Assembly (NCBI GenBank): GCA_004557405.1
Contig: SFDZ01000006.1
Location: 38,029 to 102,028 of the forward strand
Direction of reading: 5' to 3'
Source: Bacteroidales bacterium
GTDB taxonomy: Bacteria > Bacteroidota > Bacteroidia > Bacteroidales > Paludibacteraceae
DNA: 64,000 nt
Shown here: positions 8,286 to 16,546 of the stretch, piece by piece
Layout of the letters: every line of letters begins with the position of its first letter
Position numbering within the stretch: position 1 is the first letter of the stretch
The notes under the pieces: generated by a model
Database searches by the model: none
Told to the model about the DNA's origin: nothing
The model's input: only the letters and a program-made list of their open reading frames with translations
Made by a program: the position numbers and the translations under genes

Positions 8286-9058
8286 CGTGGAACATTTTCC
8301 CATATTTTGCCATTCCGGCCATCGTGTTGGCAGTCGTTGGTGCAGCATTTGCCCTGACCAACAAACAACACTCGCGCATAGCATCGGTGCTGACATTGTT
8401 GGCAGCACTGACACTCGGCACATTCATTGTCGGGTTGTGGGCAACGCTGCAACGTCCACCGCTCAAAACTATGGGCGAAACACGTTTGTGGTACGCATTT
8501 TTTGTTACGGCGGCAGGATTTGTAACCTATCATCGGTGGCATTTTCGTTGGTTGCCGGCCATTACCGCCGTGTTGGCCATCGTGTTTTGCATGGTCAATT
8601 TGTTGCGCCCCGAGCTGCACGATGCCACGCTGATGCCGGCGTTGCAAAGCGGTTGGTTTGTGCCGCATGTGGTGGTGTACATGTTGGCATACGCCGTGTT
8701 GGGCTGCGCCTTTGCCTTGTCGATTGTCGGGCTGTGCAACGGCCAAACGCGCTATCTGTCGTCGATTGACAATTTGGTGTATATCGGTGTTGCGTTGCTG
8801 TCGATAGGCATGCTCTCGGGCGCCATTTGGGCTAAGCAGGCGTGGGGCGACTTCTGGACGTGGGACCCAAAAGAGACGTGGGCAGCCGCTACTTGGTGCG
8901 TTTACCTCATCTACATACACCAACGCCTGACATGCCGCACCTCGCCGCGAACGCAGTACGCCACAATCATCATCGGATTCATTTTGCTGCAAATGTGTTG
9001 GTACGGCTACCAATACCTGCCGACGGCACAAAGCAGTCTGCACGTTTACGGAACTTAA
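8282..9058 (+). CDS. CcsA/ResC-type cytochrome c haem lyase subunit
   Basis: Integral membrane protein of 258 residues with about eight hydrophobic segments. It contains the tryptophan-rich haem-binding WWD-type motif WGDFWTWDPKETW at about residues 188-200, the hallmark of the CcsA/CcmC/CcmF family. Likely external haem-ligand histidines flank it (PHVVVYM at about 127-133, and YIHQRL after the motif). Together with the ResB-like partner it would export haem and attach it to CXXCH cytochromes. The most likely client is encoded directly downstream. The start overlaps the resB-like stop by 4 nt. Confidence 0.93.
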   Translation: MTWNIFPYFAIPAIVLAVVGAAFALTNKQHSRIASVLTLLAALTLGTFIVGLWATLQRPPLKTMGETRLWYAFFVTAAGFVTYHRWHFRWLPAITAVLAIVFCMVNLLRPELHDATLMPALQSGWFVPHVVVYMLAYAVLGCAFALSIVGLCNGQTRYLSSIDNLVYIGVALLSIGMLSGAIWAKQAWGDFWTWDPKETWAAATWCVYLIYIHQRLTCRTSPRTQYATIIIGFILLQMCWYGYQYLPTAQSSLHVYGT

Positions 9059-9107
9059 ACAAATGATATACAACTAATTATTCACTAATTCTAAAAACAA
9101 AAGTAAC

Positions 9108-10505
9108 ATGAAAACGAGTTCAAAAATCATGCTCGGAGCAGTTGCCGTGGTTGCGGCGGCTGCCATCTGTTATCGGGCGGTGAACCAAGCCCCCGATGCA
9201 AGTCTGCCTCTTGACGAGCAAGCACTTGCGATTATGGACGACGGCGGTTGCGTTTCGTGCCACTCGGCCAACCCGCAATTACCGTTCTATGCCAACATCC
9301 CTGGTGCCAAAGGCATCATTCGCGAGGACATCGACAAAGGCTATGCCGCATTCGACATCGAGCCGATGATGGCTGCCATTCACGAAGGCAAAGCCATCAA
9401 CGAAGTCGATTTGGCCAAAGTCGAGAAAACTGTCATCGACGGCACAATGCCCATCGCCAAATACTATTTGGTACATTGGGGCTCGTCGCTCACCTGCAAA
9501 AAGTCGGCTATCATGCTCGATTGGGCAAAACAACAACGTGCCGAATTTTATCCGAACACATTGGCAGCAGCCGAGTTTGCCAACGAGCCTGTGCGTCCGC
9601 TGCCCGACCAAGTGGAAGTGAATGCCGAAAAAGCCGCACTCGGACAACTGCTCTACCACGACACGCGTCTGTCGGGCGACGGCACCATCTCGTGTGCAAC
9701 GTGCCACAATTTGGCAACCGGCGGCGTCGATAACCTTGTCTATTCCGAAGGCATTGACGGACAATTCGGTGGTGTTAACGCACCAACCGTTTACAACGCT
9801 TACTTCAATTTCGTACAATTCTGGGACGGACGTGCCGCAACACTCGCTGCACAAGCCGCAGGTCCTCCGCTTAATCCTGTAGAGATGGGCTCGGCCTCGT
9901 TCGACGAGATTGCCGCACGCCTTGCTGCCGACAAAGAGTTTGCCGCACGCTTCAACGCCGTCTATCCCGAAGGATTGAACGAAGCCACCATCACCGATGC
10001 CATCGCCGAATTCGAAAAAACGCTCATCACGCCAAACTCGGCATTCGACCGCTACCTGAAAGGCGAACAAAACGCACTGAACGAACAAGAGGTGCGCGGC
10101 TATGCGCTGTTCAAAGAGAACAAATGCGCCACTTGCCACGCCGGTGTCAATATGGGCGGATTGAGTTACGAACTGATGGGACAACGCGCCAACTACTTTG
10201 CCGACCGCGAGATGAACGTCAAATCGGGCTTGACCGATGCCGACAACGGCCGCTGGGCGCAAACAGGCATCGAACGCGACCGCTACCGCTTCAAAACTCC
10301 GACATTGCGCAACATTGCCCTGACATGGCCGTACTACCACGACGGCAGTGTGAAAACGCTGAACGAAGCCGTCGATATGATGGCCAAATATCAGGTCGGG
10401 ACACAACTCAAGGCCGACGAAACAGCCGACATTGTTGCATTTTTGGAAACACTCACCGGCGAACACAACGGCTCAAAGTTGAGCAACAGTAACGTTGCCG
10501 AATAA
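9108..10505 (+). CDS. Tri-haem cytochrome c peroxidase (YhjA/CcpA-like)
   Basis: Periplasmic or membrane-anchored peroxidase of 465 residues that reduces hydrogen peroxide with respiratory electrons. A hydrophobic N-terminal segment (about residues 7-21) serves as anchor or signal. Three CXXCH haem sites are visible: CVSCH at 48-52, CATCH at 196-200 and CATCH at 340-344. Classical bacterial peroxidases have two haems. The extra N-terminal haem domain (residues 40-155) makes this the tri-haem, quinol-peroxidase type known from E. coli YhjA. It lies 49 nt after the CcsA-like gene and ends at a strong terminator, so the three genes appear to be one unit for making and using this cytochrome. Confidence 0.93.
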   Translation: MKTSSKIMLGAVAVVAAAAICYRAVNQAPDASLPLDEQALAIMDDGGCVSCHSANPQLPFYANIPGAKGIIREDIDKGYAAFDIEPMMAAIHEGKAINEVDLAKVEKTVIDGTMPIAKYYLVHWGSSLTCKKSAIMLDWAKQQRAEFYPNTLAAAEFANEPVRPLPDQVEVNAEKAALGQLLYHDTRLSGDGTISCATCHNLATGGVDNLVYSEGIDGQFGGVNAPTVYNAYFNFVQFWDGRAATLAAQAAGPPLNPVEMGSASFDEIAARLAADKEFAARFNAVYPEGLNEATITDAIAEFEKTLITPNSAFDRYLKGEQNALNEQEVRGYALFKENKCATCHAGVNMGGLSYELMGQRANYFADREMNVKSGLTDADNGRWAQTGIERDRYRFKTPTLRNIALTWPYYHDGSVKTLNEAVDMMAKYQVGTQLKADETADIVAFLETLTGEHNGSKLSNSNVAE

Positions 10506-10525
10506 CAGATTCTGACAACCCAAAC

Positions 10526-10558
10526 AAAAACCGCGCCTCAATCGATGCGCGGTTTTTT
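10526..10558 (+). terminator. Intrinsic terminator after the peroxidase gene
   Basis: An 11-bp stem (AAAAACCGCGC, 10526-10536, pairing with GCGCGGTTTTT, 10547-10557) with a 10-nt loop and a T-run. It lies 21 nt after the stop. The A-run on the left side also allows it to work for ddh on the minus strand. Confidence 0.9.
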
Positions 10559-10577
10559 GTACCAAAGTTTGCAGTCA

Positions 10578-11474
10578 TCACACAAGCCGTGCAATCAGTT
10601 CGCGGCGACTGCCGGCCAAGAAGTCTATCGGCGGAATGTCTATCATCGTGTAGCAGCCCGGACGCTGTTTGCAAGCGGCACGCGCGCACGACACAAGTAT
10701 CTGTCCCGTCAGTGCCGGATTATTGATGCGCATATCGAACTCAAAAAGTTGATTCTGTGTGCACCCCGACACACCTTTGCGCACCATTTGCACACCATGC
10801 CCCATATCTTTCAGTGCATCGACACTCGGCACTGCCACAACGTGTGTTTCGTCGTTCACAAAATAAGGGTCGCACTTGATTTGTTGTTCGATGTCGGCAA
10901 AATCGTAACCATCGGCCACCTCCACATACACCATGCGGCGATGGATGCCGGTGCCAAGCGGAATCGTCATCGACAGCGCCGCCTCGACACCTGCGATGGC
11001 TTTCACAGCGACGGTGTGTCCCATGCTCATGCCGGGACCGAAATTGGTATAGGTGATGCCCTTGGGCGCTACAGCCTCGAGCAATGCGCGCACCACCGAA
11101 TCGCTACCGGGATCCCAGCCGGCGGCCACTATCGCAACAGCGCCACAGCGTTTTGCCACCACGTCGAGCGACTCCACCACATCGGGTATCGACCGATGAA
11201 TGTCGAAACTATCGACCGTGCTGATGCCTTGACTCAACAACCGTTCGGCCAATGCGGGCACTTGGCGGCTTGGCGCACACAAAATGGCCACATCGACCGG
11301 CCCCAAAGCCTTGATGTCGGTAACTACATTCACCTGTTCCAACTCGCGCGGAACAACCGCCACCGAACGGCGCACCACACCTGCCACCTCCAAATCGGGC
11401 GCAGCCTGCAAGGCTTCAAGCGCGGCCTTGCCCACGTTGCCATAACCTACGATGGCTACTCGTTTTTTCTCCAT
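10578..11474 (-). CDS. ddh: meso-diaminopimelate D-dehydrogenase
   Basis: NADPH-dependent reductive amination of tetrahydrodipicolinate straight to meso-diaminopimelate, giving lysine and peptidoglycan precursor in one step. From the ATG at 11474 the protein has 298 residues, close to the length of characterised Ddh enzymes. It begins with VAIVGYGNVGKAALEAL (residues 6-22), the dinucleotide-binding loop. The segments DSFDIH, AAGWDPGSDS and GPGMSMGH are characteristic of the family's substrate pocket. The longer in-frame upstream extension is rejected because the promoter (11494-11523) lies inside it. It diverges from the T9SS plug gene. Confidence 0.94.
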   Translation of the reverse strand: MEKKRVAIVGYGNVGKAALEALQAAPDLEVAGVVRRSVAVVPRELEQVNVVTDIKALGPVDVAILCAPSRQVPALAERLLSQGISTVDSFDIHRSIPDVVESLDVVAKRCGAVAIVAAGWDPGSDSVVRALLEAVAPKGITYTNFGPGMSMGHTVAVKAIAGVEAALSMTIPLGTGIHRRMVYVEVADGYDFADIEQQIKCDPYFVNDETHVVAVPSVDALKDMGHGVQMVRKGVSGCTQNQLFEFDMRINNPALTGQILVSCARAACKQRPGCYTMIDIPPIDFLAGSRRELIARLV

Positions 11475-11493
11475 AAGTCTCTGTTTTTGTCCG

Positions 11494-11523
11494 CAAAGAT
11501 ACGTCAAAACAACCGAACGACAA
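11494..11523 (-). promoter_or_regulatory. Promoter of ddh
   Basis: Minus strand TTG (11523-11521), 19 bp, TATCTTTG (11501-11494). The predicted leader is about 14 nt. Confidence 0.8.
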
Positions 11524-11583
11524 GCGCCTACACTGCATTTTTTTACCAACAATCGCCTGCAAACAACCAAAAACGGCAAAAAA

Positions 11584-11615
11584 TTTGGTAGAAACTATTT
11601 TTTTGTTTATCTTTG
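11584..11615 (+). promoter_or_regulatory. Promoter of the T9SS plug gene, almost touching its start codon
   Basis: TTTG (11584-11587), exactly 20 bp, TATCTTTG (11608-11615). The ATG is at 11622, only 6 nt after the -7 element, so the transcript should be leaderless or nearly so. Confidence 0.8.
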
Positions 11616-11621
11616 CAGGAT

Positions 11622-12881
11622 ATGCACAAATGGTTCCCGATAGTATGTCTTGCGGTCGGTTGTGTGTTGCACGACCTGCACGCAACGCCATGGCGCACGC
11701 AAGCCTTGCTGCCGCAAATACACACGGTGCAAGCGCAACTATCCGACAATCCGTTGGCACTGCCCGTCATTGAACTGAACTCCGACCAACAGATGCGCAT
11801 CTCGTTCGACGAACTATCGTACGAACGGCGCAACTTCAACTACAAAATTGTGCATTGCAATGCCGATTGGACACCTTCGGTGCTATCCGAAGTCGAATAC
11901 ATCGATGGTTTTTACGACGGCATCATCGACGACTACGCCCTATCGACCAACACCACCACACTCTACACACACTATCAATTATTGGTGCCAAACGACGAAT
12001 TGCGTCTGAAAGTTTCGGGCAACTACGCCGTACTCATCGCCGAGAATAACGATTTCGACCATTTGGCCGCCGTGGCCTGCTTTTCGGTGGTCGATTCGCG
12101 CATAGGCGTTACCGGCGCAGTGCGCACCAACACCGACATCGAATTGTCAAACCGCTACCAACAACTTGATTTTGAATTACATACAAACGGCTACGAAGTA
12201 CGCGACCCATTCAACGAACTCAAAGTTACCGTTCGGCAAAACCAACGTTGGGACAATGCGGCAACCAACCTGCAACCAACCTACACATCGACCACGACAC
12301 AGGCGTACAAAAACAACCGACAACTGATATTCGAAGGCGGCAATCAGTACCGCAGCATCGATTTTTCGTCGGAATACACTTACGGAGCCGGCATCGAACG
12401 CATCGTGTTCGACCACGAACAGTTCCATGTGCTGCTGACACCCGGCGACTTGCGCAGCAAACGCAGCGTAGCACAAGGCGACGACGCCAACGGACGGTAT
12501 CTTGTCAACCGGCAACTGTCCGACGACAACGATAGCGAAGCCGACTACATGTGGGTGCATTTCGTATTGCCGATGGACGAACCGTTCCTCACAGGCAGCA
12601 TCTATCTGATAGGAGAACTCTGCGGCAACGACATCGGCGAGCAGGCGCGTATGACCTACGATTTCGCCGAACATGCCTACATCAAATCGCTGCTGCTCAA
12701 ACAAGGCGGCTACAATTTTCAGTATCTGTATGTGCCAAAAAACAGCACAACAGGTTCGCTGCAACCGACCGAAGGCAGTTATTGGCAAACCGAAAACGAA
12801 TATACCATCTACGTTTACCACCGCGCTTGGGGCGAACGCTACGACCGCCTGGTAGCCGTCAAAACCATCTACAGCAACTAA
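11622..12881 (+). CDS. Type IX secretion system plug protein (DUF5103)
   Basis: Secreted or periplasmic protein of 419 residues from the ATG at 11622. An N-terminal signal peptide is visible (hydrophobic core about residues 6-17). Recognised as the DUF5103 family, now named for the T9SS plug, which occludes the Sov/SprA outer-membrane translocon when no PorV-cargo complex is bound. Typical features are the beta-rich N-terminal region with an NADW segment and the C-terminal domain rich in Tyr and Trp (NFQYLYVP, YHRAWGERYDRL). Expression would come from the promoter just upstream. The next gene, 15 nt away, encodes a protein with a T9SS-style C-terminal tail, which fits the role. Confidence 0.85.
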   Translation: MHKWFPIVCLAVGCVLHDLHATPWRTQALLPQIHTVQAQLSDNPLALPVIELNSDQQMRISFDELSYERRNFNYKIVHCNADWTPSVLSEVEYIDGFYDGIIDDYALSTNTTTLYTHYQLLVPNDELRLKVSGNYAVLIAENNDFDHLAAVACFSVVDSRIGVTGAVRTNTDIELSNRYQQLDFELHTNGYEVRDPFNELKVTVRQNQRWDNAATNLQPTYTSTTTQAYKNNRQLIFEGGNQYRSIDFSSEYTYGAGIERIVFDHEQFHVLLTPGDLRSKRSVAQGDDANGRYLVNRQLSDDNDSEADYMWVHFVLPMDEPFLTGSIYLIGELCGNDIGEQARMTYDFAEHAYIKSLLLKQGGYNFQYLYVPKNSTTGSLQPTEGSYWQTENEYTIYVYHRAWGERYDRLVAVKTIYSN

Positions 12882-12896
12882 AACACCAACAATATC

Positions 12897-14054
12897 ATGA
12901 ACAAAAAATTACTTTTCTGCATCATCTGCCTCGTGTCGTATGCAAGTGCACAGGCTTTCACACACAGCCTGGACAGCATCGTAACCTACGACAACGATCA
13001 ATGGAGTAAAAACACATTCAGTTACAACGACGACCTTTCGGTAGCAGCCTACACCACGTTCACCAAAGTCGATGGTAAATGGGTACAGCAGCAACACACA
13101 GCATTCAGACGCGATGCCGCCGGCAACGACACCGCCATCGTTGTCAGCACAGCCGGCAACACGCTGAAACATATCTATAACTACGACACACAAGGCCGCA
13201 TAGTCAATATAACAACATACAAAATCGTAGGAACGGCAGCCATCGACTCCGCCAAAACAGACTACGCTTACAATAGCACCGGCAACATCGCATGGGAGGA
13301 ACAATACATCATGATAAACGGCACATGGACGCGCACCATCAAACACGAATACACGTACAACACAAACGACCTTGTCAGCGAGCAACTCAACTACTCGAGC
13401 AATCAAAATGAAAATGCGTGGAAATATCAAACTCGCAGCCTCTACGAATACGATACTGAACTAAATCTGATAAAAGAAACTTACCAATACTACCTCATCA
13501 ACGCATGGTTCGACAGTTTCACACTGTCGTACACCTACAACGAAGACTCGCAACTCCAATCGGTTACAAAAACCATATTCGACGATTTCGAGGCAGTATG
13601 GAAACTGACCGACAGCATCACCTACACTTACACAACAGTCGGCGATTTAGCACAAACGCGGTACTACCAATACAGCGATGGTTGGTATGAGGCCGGCAAC
13701 GACACCTACACCTACACCACCACCGCAACTGACCAATGCGCCGGTTACTCTTTCGCACAAACGCTCTACGACGACACGCCACATAGCTACACACTCACAC
13801 AAGTGGCAGCCTACAAAGGGAGCACCCTGCAATACCGTTGCACCTATCATTACACCGCTTTCGCCCCAACCGACATTGCACAAACGCACAACGACACACC
13901 GCTCATCTACGCCCACGACGGACGCATTGCAGCCTCCGAGCCACTGCGCATCTACACGCTCACAGGCATAGACGTTACCGCGCTAAACGGCTCTTTGAAA
14001 GGCGTTTACATCGTAAAGACTGCCACAAAAACACTCAAGATGTTTGTAAAATAA
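12897..14054 (+). CDS. Secreted YD/RHS-like repeat protein with T9SS C-terminal sorting tail
   Basis: 385 residues with a clear signal peptide (MNKKLLFCIICLVSYASAQA). The middle (about residues 90-290) has about six degenerate copies of a YxY-x(2-4)-G/L pattern, for example YNYDTQGRI, YAYNSTGNI, YTYNTNDLV, YEYDTELNL, YTYNEDSQL and YTYTTVGDL. These resemble YD/RHS repeats and should form an elongated beta structure. The last 40 residues (LRIYTLTGIDV ... GVYIVKT ... LKMFVK) match the type A T9SS sorting domain, which is cleaved and used to anchor cargo on the cell surface. It lies 15 nt after the T9SS plug gene. No catalytic motif is seen; an adhesin or surface-layer role is only a guess. Confidence 0.75.
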   Translation: MNKKLLFCIICLVSYASAQAFTHSLDSIVTYDNDQWSKNTFSYNDDLSVAAYTTFTKVDGKWVQQQHTAFRRDAAGNDTAIVVSTAGNTLKHIYNYDTQGRIVNITTYKIVGTAAIDSAKTDYAYNSTGNIAWEEQYIMINGTWTRTIKHEYTYNTNDLVSEQLNYSSNQNENAWKYQTRSLYEYDTELNLIKETYQYYLINAWFDSFTLSYTYNEDSQLQSVTKTIFDDFEAVWKLTDSITYTYTTVGDLAQTRYYQYSDGWYEAGNDTYTYTTTATDQCAGYSFAQTLYDDTPHSYTLTQVAAYKGSTLQYRCTYHYTAFAPTDIAQTHNDTPLIYAHDGRIAASEPLRIYTLTGIDVTALNGSLKGVYIVKTATKTLKMFVK

Positions 14055-14131
14055 CGCCACGCGGCAACGTTTTGTACGCAGCCTCGCTCTATCGTAACGG
14101 CGGATTCCTACGTTTTTTGAATCGGTGCTGT

Positions 14132-15460
14132 TCAGCGGACAACCATTTCGGTAACGACGGGCAGATGGTCGGACGGATACATCTCAAGCGTCAGATTGTC
14201 GTTGTCGGCCATGTACGACGACACAGTCGCTTTGTCGGCATTGTACAGCACATAATCGATGCGTTTGGGCTCCTTATCGGAACTACTATACAGGCCGGTG
14301 TATGTGTTGCCGCTTTCGGCGCAGGCCGTAGCAAAGGCAGCCGCTTGTTCGGCATTGCACACATAGCCGCCTTGCGCCGCGCTACCCATACGCACAAAGG
14401 CATCCGCCCATTGTCCCGACAATTTGGCATAAGCCGGTTCGGAAGGTTTGCAGTTGAAGTCGCCCACAAAGAACATCGGCATGTCGCCGGTAATGGCAGG
14501 CACCATTTTCAAGGCGATGTCGGCTTCGGTCGAGCGTGTGTTGATGCCGGTTTGATCGGTAGGATGGTCGAAGTGTGTGGCAAAGAAATAAAATTGCGTG
14601 TCGCTGTTGCGCTCTTTCAGACGTACCCACGTTACCATGCGGTTGAACGATGCGCCCGACACTTTCGAAGCCACAGTAGGCGTGTTCGATAGGAAGAAAC
14701 GGCCTTGATCCATTTTCACATAGCGTGCCTTGCGATAGATGATGCCGGTTTGTTCGCCGGTGCCGCCTTCCGAATTTTCTTTACCATTATCGCGACCGTA
14801 GCCGATGTACTCGTATTCAACGAGTGATTTAATGAAGTCAGGCGATTGGTTGGTGGTGATTTCTTCGATGCCGCACACGTCCATGCCGTGCTTGCGTATC
14901 ATCTCGAACACTTTGTCGCGGCGCACCGGCCAAGCGCGGTTGCCGCTGTTTGCACCATCGCCACTGCCGTTGTAGTAGCGAATGTTGTAGTTGCAGATTT
15001 TGTGCGTTTCCGATGATGTTGCCGGCACAATGTATTCGAATACGGGGCGTATCACCGTGTCGGACGTTACGGTAAACGAGGCGCGCGCCGACCGTCCGTT
15101 GGCAATGTTCGATCCGGTCAGGAAATGTTCGTCGTCGGGCACCATCACAACGGTCAGCACCGTGCCTTGTGCGCAGCGATAAGGCATCTCAACCTCCTTG
15201 TCGTTGTCGAATAATATAACGATGCCGGCGGATTTGGTGTCCACCTGCACAAGGCAGCCTTCGGCGGGCGGTTCCACCACAGGAATGGTGTCGGGTTGCT
15301 CGGTGTGGGTAGTATCGGGCTGCTCGGTGTGGGTGGTATCGGGTTGTTCGGTTTGAGTAGTGTCCTGTTTGTCGTTGTTATCGGGCACCAACGGCAGTTC
15401 GTCCGGCGTGCAGGCTGCCAACAAGACTGTGGCGAAGCCCAAAATCATCAGTTTTTTCAT
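14132..15460 (-). CDS. Endonuclease/exonuclease/phosphatase-family lipoprotein
   Basis: 443-residue lipoprotein. The signal peptide ends in a lipobox (L14-A-A-C17), which sets the ATG at 15460. A low-complexity linker of 8-residue repeats (QPDTTHTE, residues 32-60) follows, then a small beta domain (about 68-145), then the EEP hydrolase domain. Catalytic signatures are present: an EE pair in CGIEEITT, GDFNCKPSEP with the metal-site Asp and Asn, and the terminal SDHLPV with the catalytic His. Substrates of the family include DNA, RNA, phospholipids and phosphoinositides, and none can be chosen here. The location is probably periplasm or cell surface. It follows the rluD-like gene by 22 nt on the same strand. 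Confidence 0.88.
   Translation of the reverse strand: MKKLMILGFATVLLAACTPDELPLVPDNNDKQDTTQTEQPDTTHTEQPDTTHTEQPDTIPVVEPPAEGCLVQVDTKSAGIVILFDNDKEVEMPYRCAQGTVLTVVMVPDDEHFLTGSNIANGRSARASFTVTSDTVIRPVFEYIVPATSSETHKICNYNIRYYNGSGDGANSGNRAWPVRRDKVFEMIRKHGMDVCGIEEITTNQSPDFIKSLVEYEYIGYGRDNGKENSEGGTGEQTGIIYRKARYVKMDQGRFFLSNTPTVASKVSGASFNRMVTWVRLKERNSDTQFYFFATHFDHPTDQTGINTRSTEADIALKMVPAITGDMPMFFVGDFNCKPSEPAYAKLSGQWADAFVRMGSAAQGGYVCNAEQAAAFATACAESGNTYTGLYSSSDKEPKRIDYVLYNADKATVSSYMADNDNLTLEMYPSDHLPVVTEMVVR
15281..15367 (-). repeat. Tandem 24-bp repeats encoding a QPDTTHTE linker
   Basis: Two full and two partial copies of a 24-bp unit, coding for Q-P-D-T-T-H-T-E, sit between the lipobox and the folded domain of the lipoprotein. 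Copies differ at a few silent or near-silent positions. Copy number could vary by slippage, changing the length of the surface tether. Confidence 0.85.
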
Positions 15461-15482
15461 GATATGTTTGTTTTTTAGTGTT

Positions 15483-16541
15483 TTATATTTCGTCGGGTTG
15501 CACAGCATATCGCTGCCATTTGTCAATCAGCGCCTGCATGTCGTCGGGCAGTACGCTGTCGAATTGCATCCATTCGTTGGTTGTAGGATGTCGAAATCCG
15601 AGGGTTTTGGCGTGCAGGGCTTGTCGCGGGCAGGCGGCAAAACAATTCTGCACAAACTGTTTGTATTTGGCGGTGCGCACGCCTTTCAGCACTTCGTTGC
15701 CGCCGTAGTGTGCATCGTTGAAAAGCGTGTGTCCGATGTGTTTCATGTGTACCCGAATTTGGTGTGTGCGTCCGGTTTCGAGTTTACATTCCACCAAGGT
15801 AACGTATGCAAAGCGTTTCAACACGCGATAGTGTGTTACAGCGTGTTTTGCCAACGGATTTTCGCCTTCGGGGAAGACGGTATAGGCTGTGCGGTCGCGC
15901 GGGTCGCGTGCCAAATCGCCGGTGATGGTGCCTTCGTCCGTTTTCACCACGCCCCACACAAGGGCGTTGTAGGTGCGTTCGGTGGTTTTATTGAAAAATT
16001 GTGCGCCCAGATTCGATTTTGCCGCCTCGTTTTTGGCTATCAGCAGCAGTCCCGACGTATCTTTGTCGATGCGGTGCACCAACCCGATGCGCGGGTCGTT
16101 GGCATCGAATGCAGGATTGTCCTTCAGGTGCCACGCTATGGCGTTGAGCAGTGTGCCATCGCAGTTGCCCACGCCGGGATGCACCACCAATCCCGGTTGT
16201 TTGTTCACCACCACAATGTCGTCGTCCTCGTACACAATGTCGAGCGGAATGTCCTGTGGCACAATGGTATAGTCGGTCTTCGGATGATCGAGCACAATGC
16301 TGATGACGTCGAGCGGCTTTACACGGTAATTCGATTTGACGGGTTTGCCGTTCACCAACACCGATCCGGCTTCGGCAGCCTCTTGAATGCGGTTGCGCGA
16401 GGTGCCGGCCATCTTTTCGGTCAGATATTTGTCGATGCGCTGCAAGGTTTGGCCTTTGTCCACCACAAAACGTTGGTGTTCAAACACTTCTGCCGCAGCC
16501 AACTCATCGCCGAACTCGTCGATGTCAAATAAATCGGCCAT
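15483..16541 (-). CDS. RluA/RluD family 23S rRNA pseudouridine synthase
   Basis: 352-residue enzyme that isomerises uridine to pseudouridine in rRNA. An S4 RNA-binding domain occupies roughly residues 33-95 (IDKYLTEKM ... GSVLVNGKPVKSNYRV). The catalytic domain carries the invariant HRIDKDTSG loop with the nucleophilic Asp and the downstream GRTHQIRVHM block. The S4 domain and length match RluD (helix 69 positions 1911/1915/1917) best, but RluA-type relatives cannot be excluded. Its start follows the PASTA gene's stop by 5 nt, making one operon with it and the lipoprotein gene. Confidence 0.92.
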   Translation of the reverse strand: MADLFDIDEFGDELAAAEVFEHQRFVVDKGQTLQRIDKYLTEKMAGTSRNRIQEAAEAGSVLVNGKPVKSNYRVKPLDVISIVLDHPKTDYTIVPQDIPLDIVYEDDDIVVVNKQPGLVVHPGVGNCDGTLLNAIAWHLKDNPAFDANDPRIGLVHRIDKDTSGLLLIAKNEAAKSNLGAQFFNKTTERTYNALVWGVVKTDEGTITGDLARDPRDRTAYTVFPEGENPLAKHAVTHYRVLKRFAYVTLVECKLETGRTHQIRVHMKHIGHTLFNDAHYGGNEVLKGVRTAKYKQFVQNCFAACPRQALHAKTLGFRHPTTNEWMQFDSVLPDDMQALIDKWQRYAVQPDEI

Positions 16542-16546
16542 CGTTT

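Noticed and set aside
11475..11579. N-terminal extension of Ddh by 35 residues
   Set aside because: The extension contains the consensus promoter at 11494-11523, and the family starts at the Rossmann strand encoded just after 11474.
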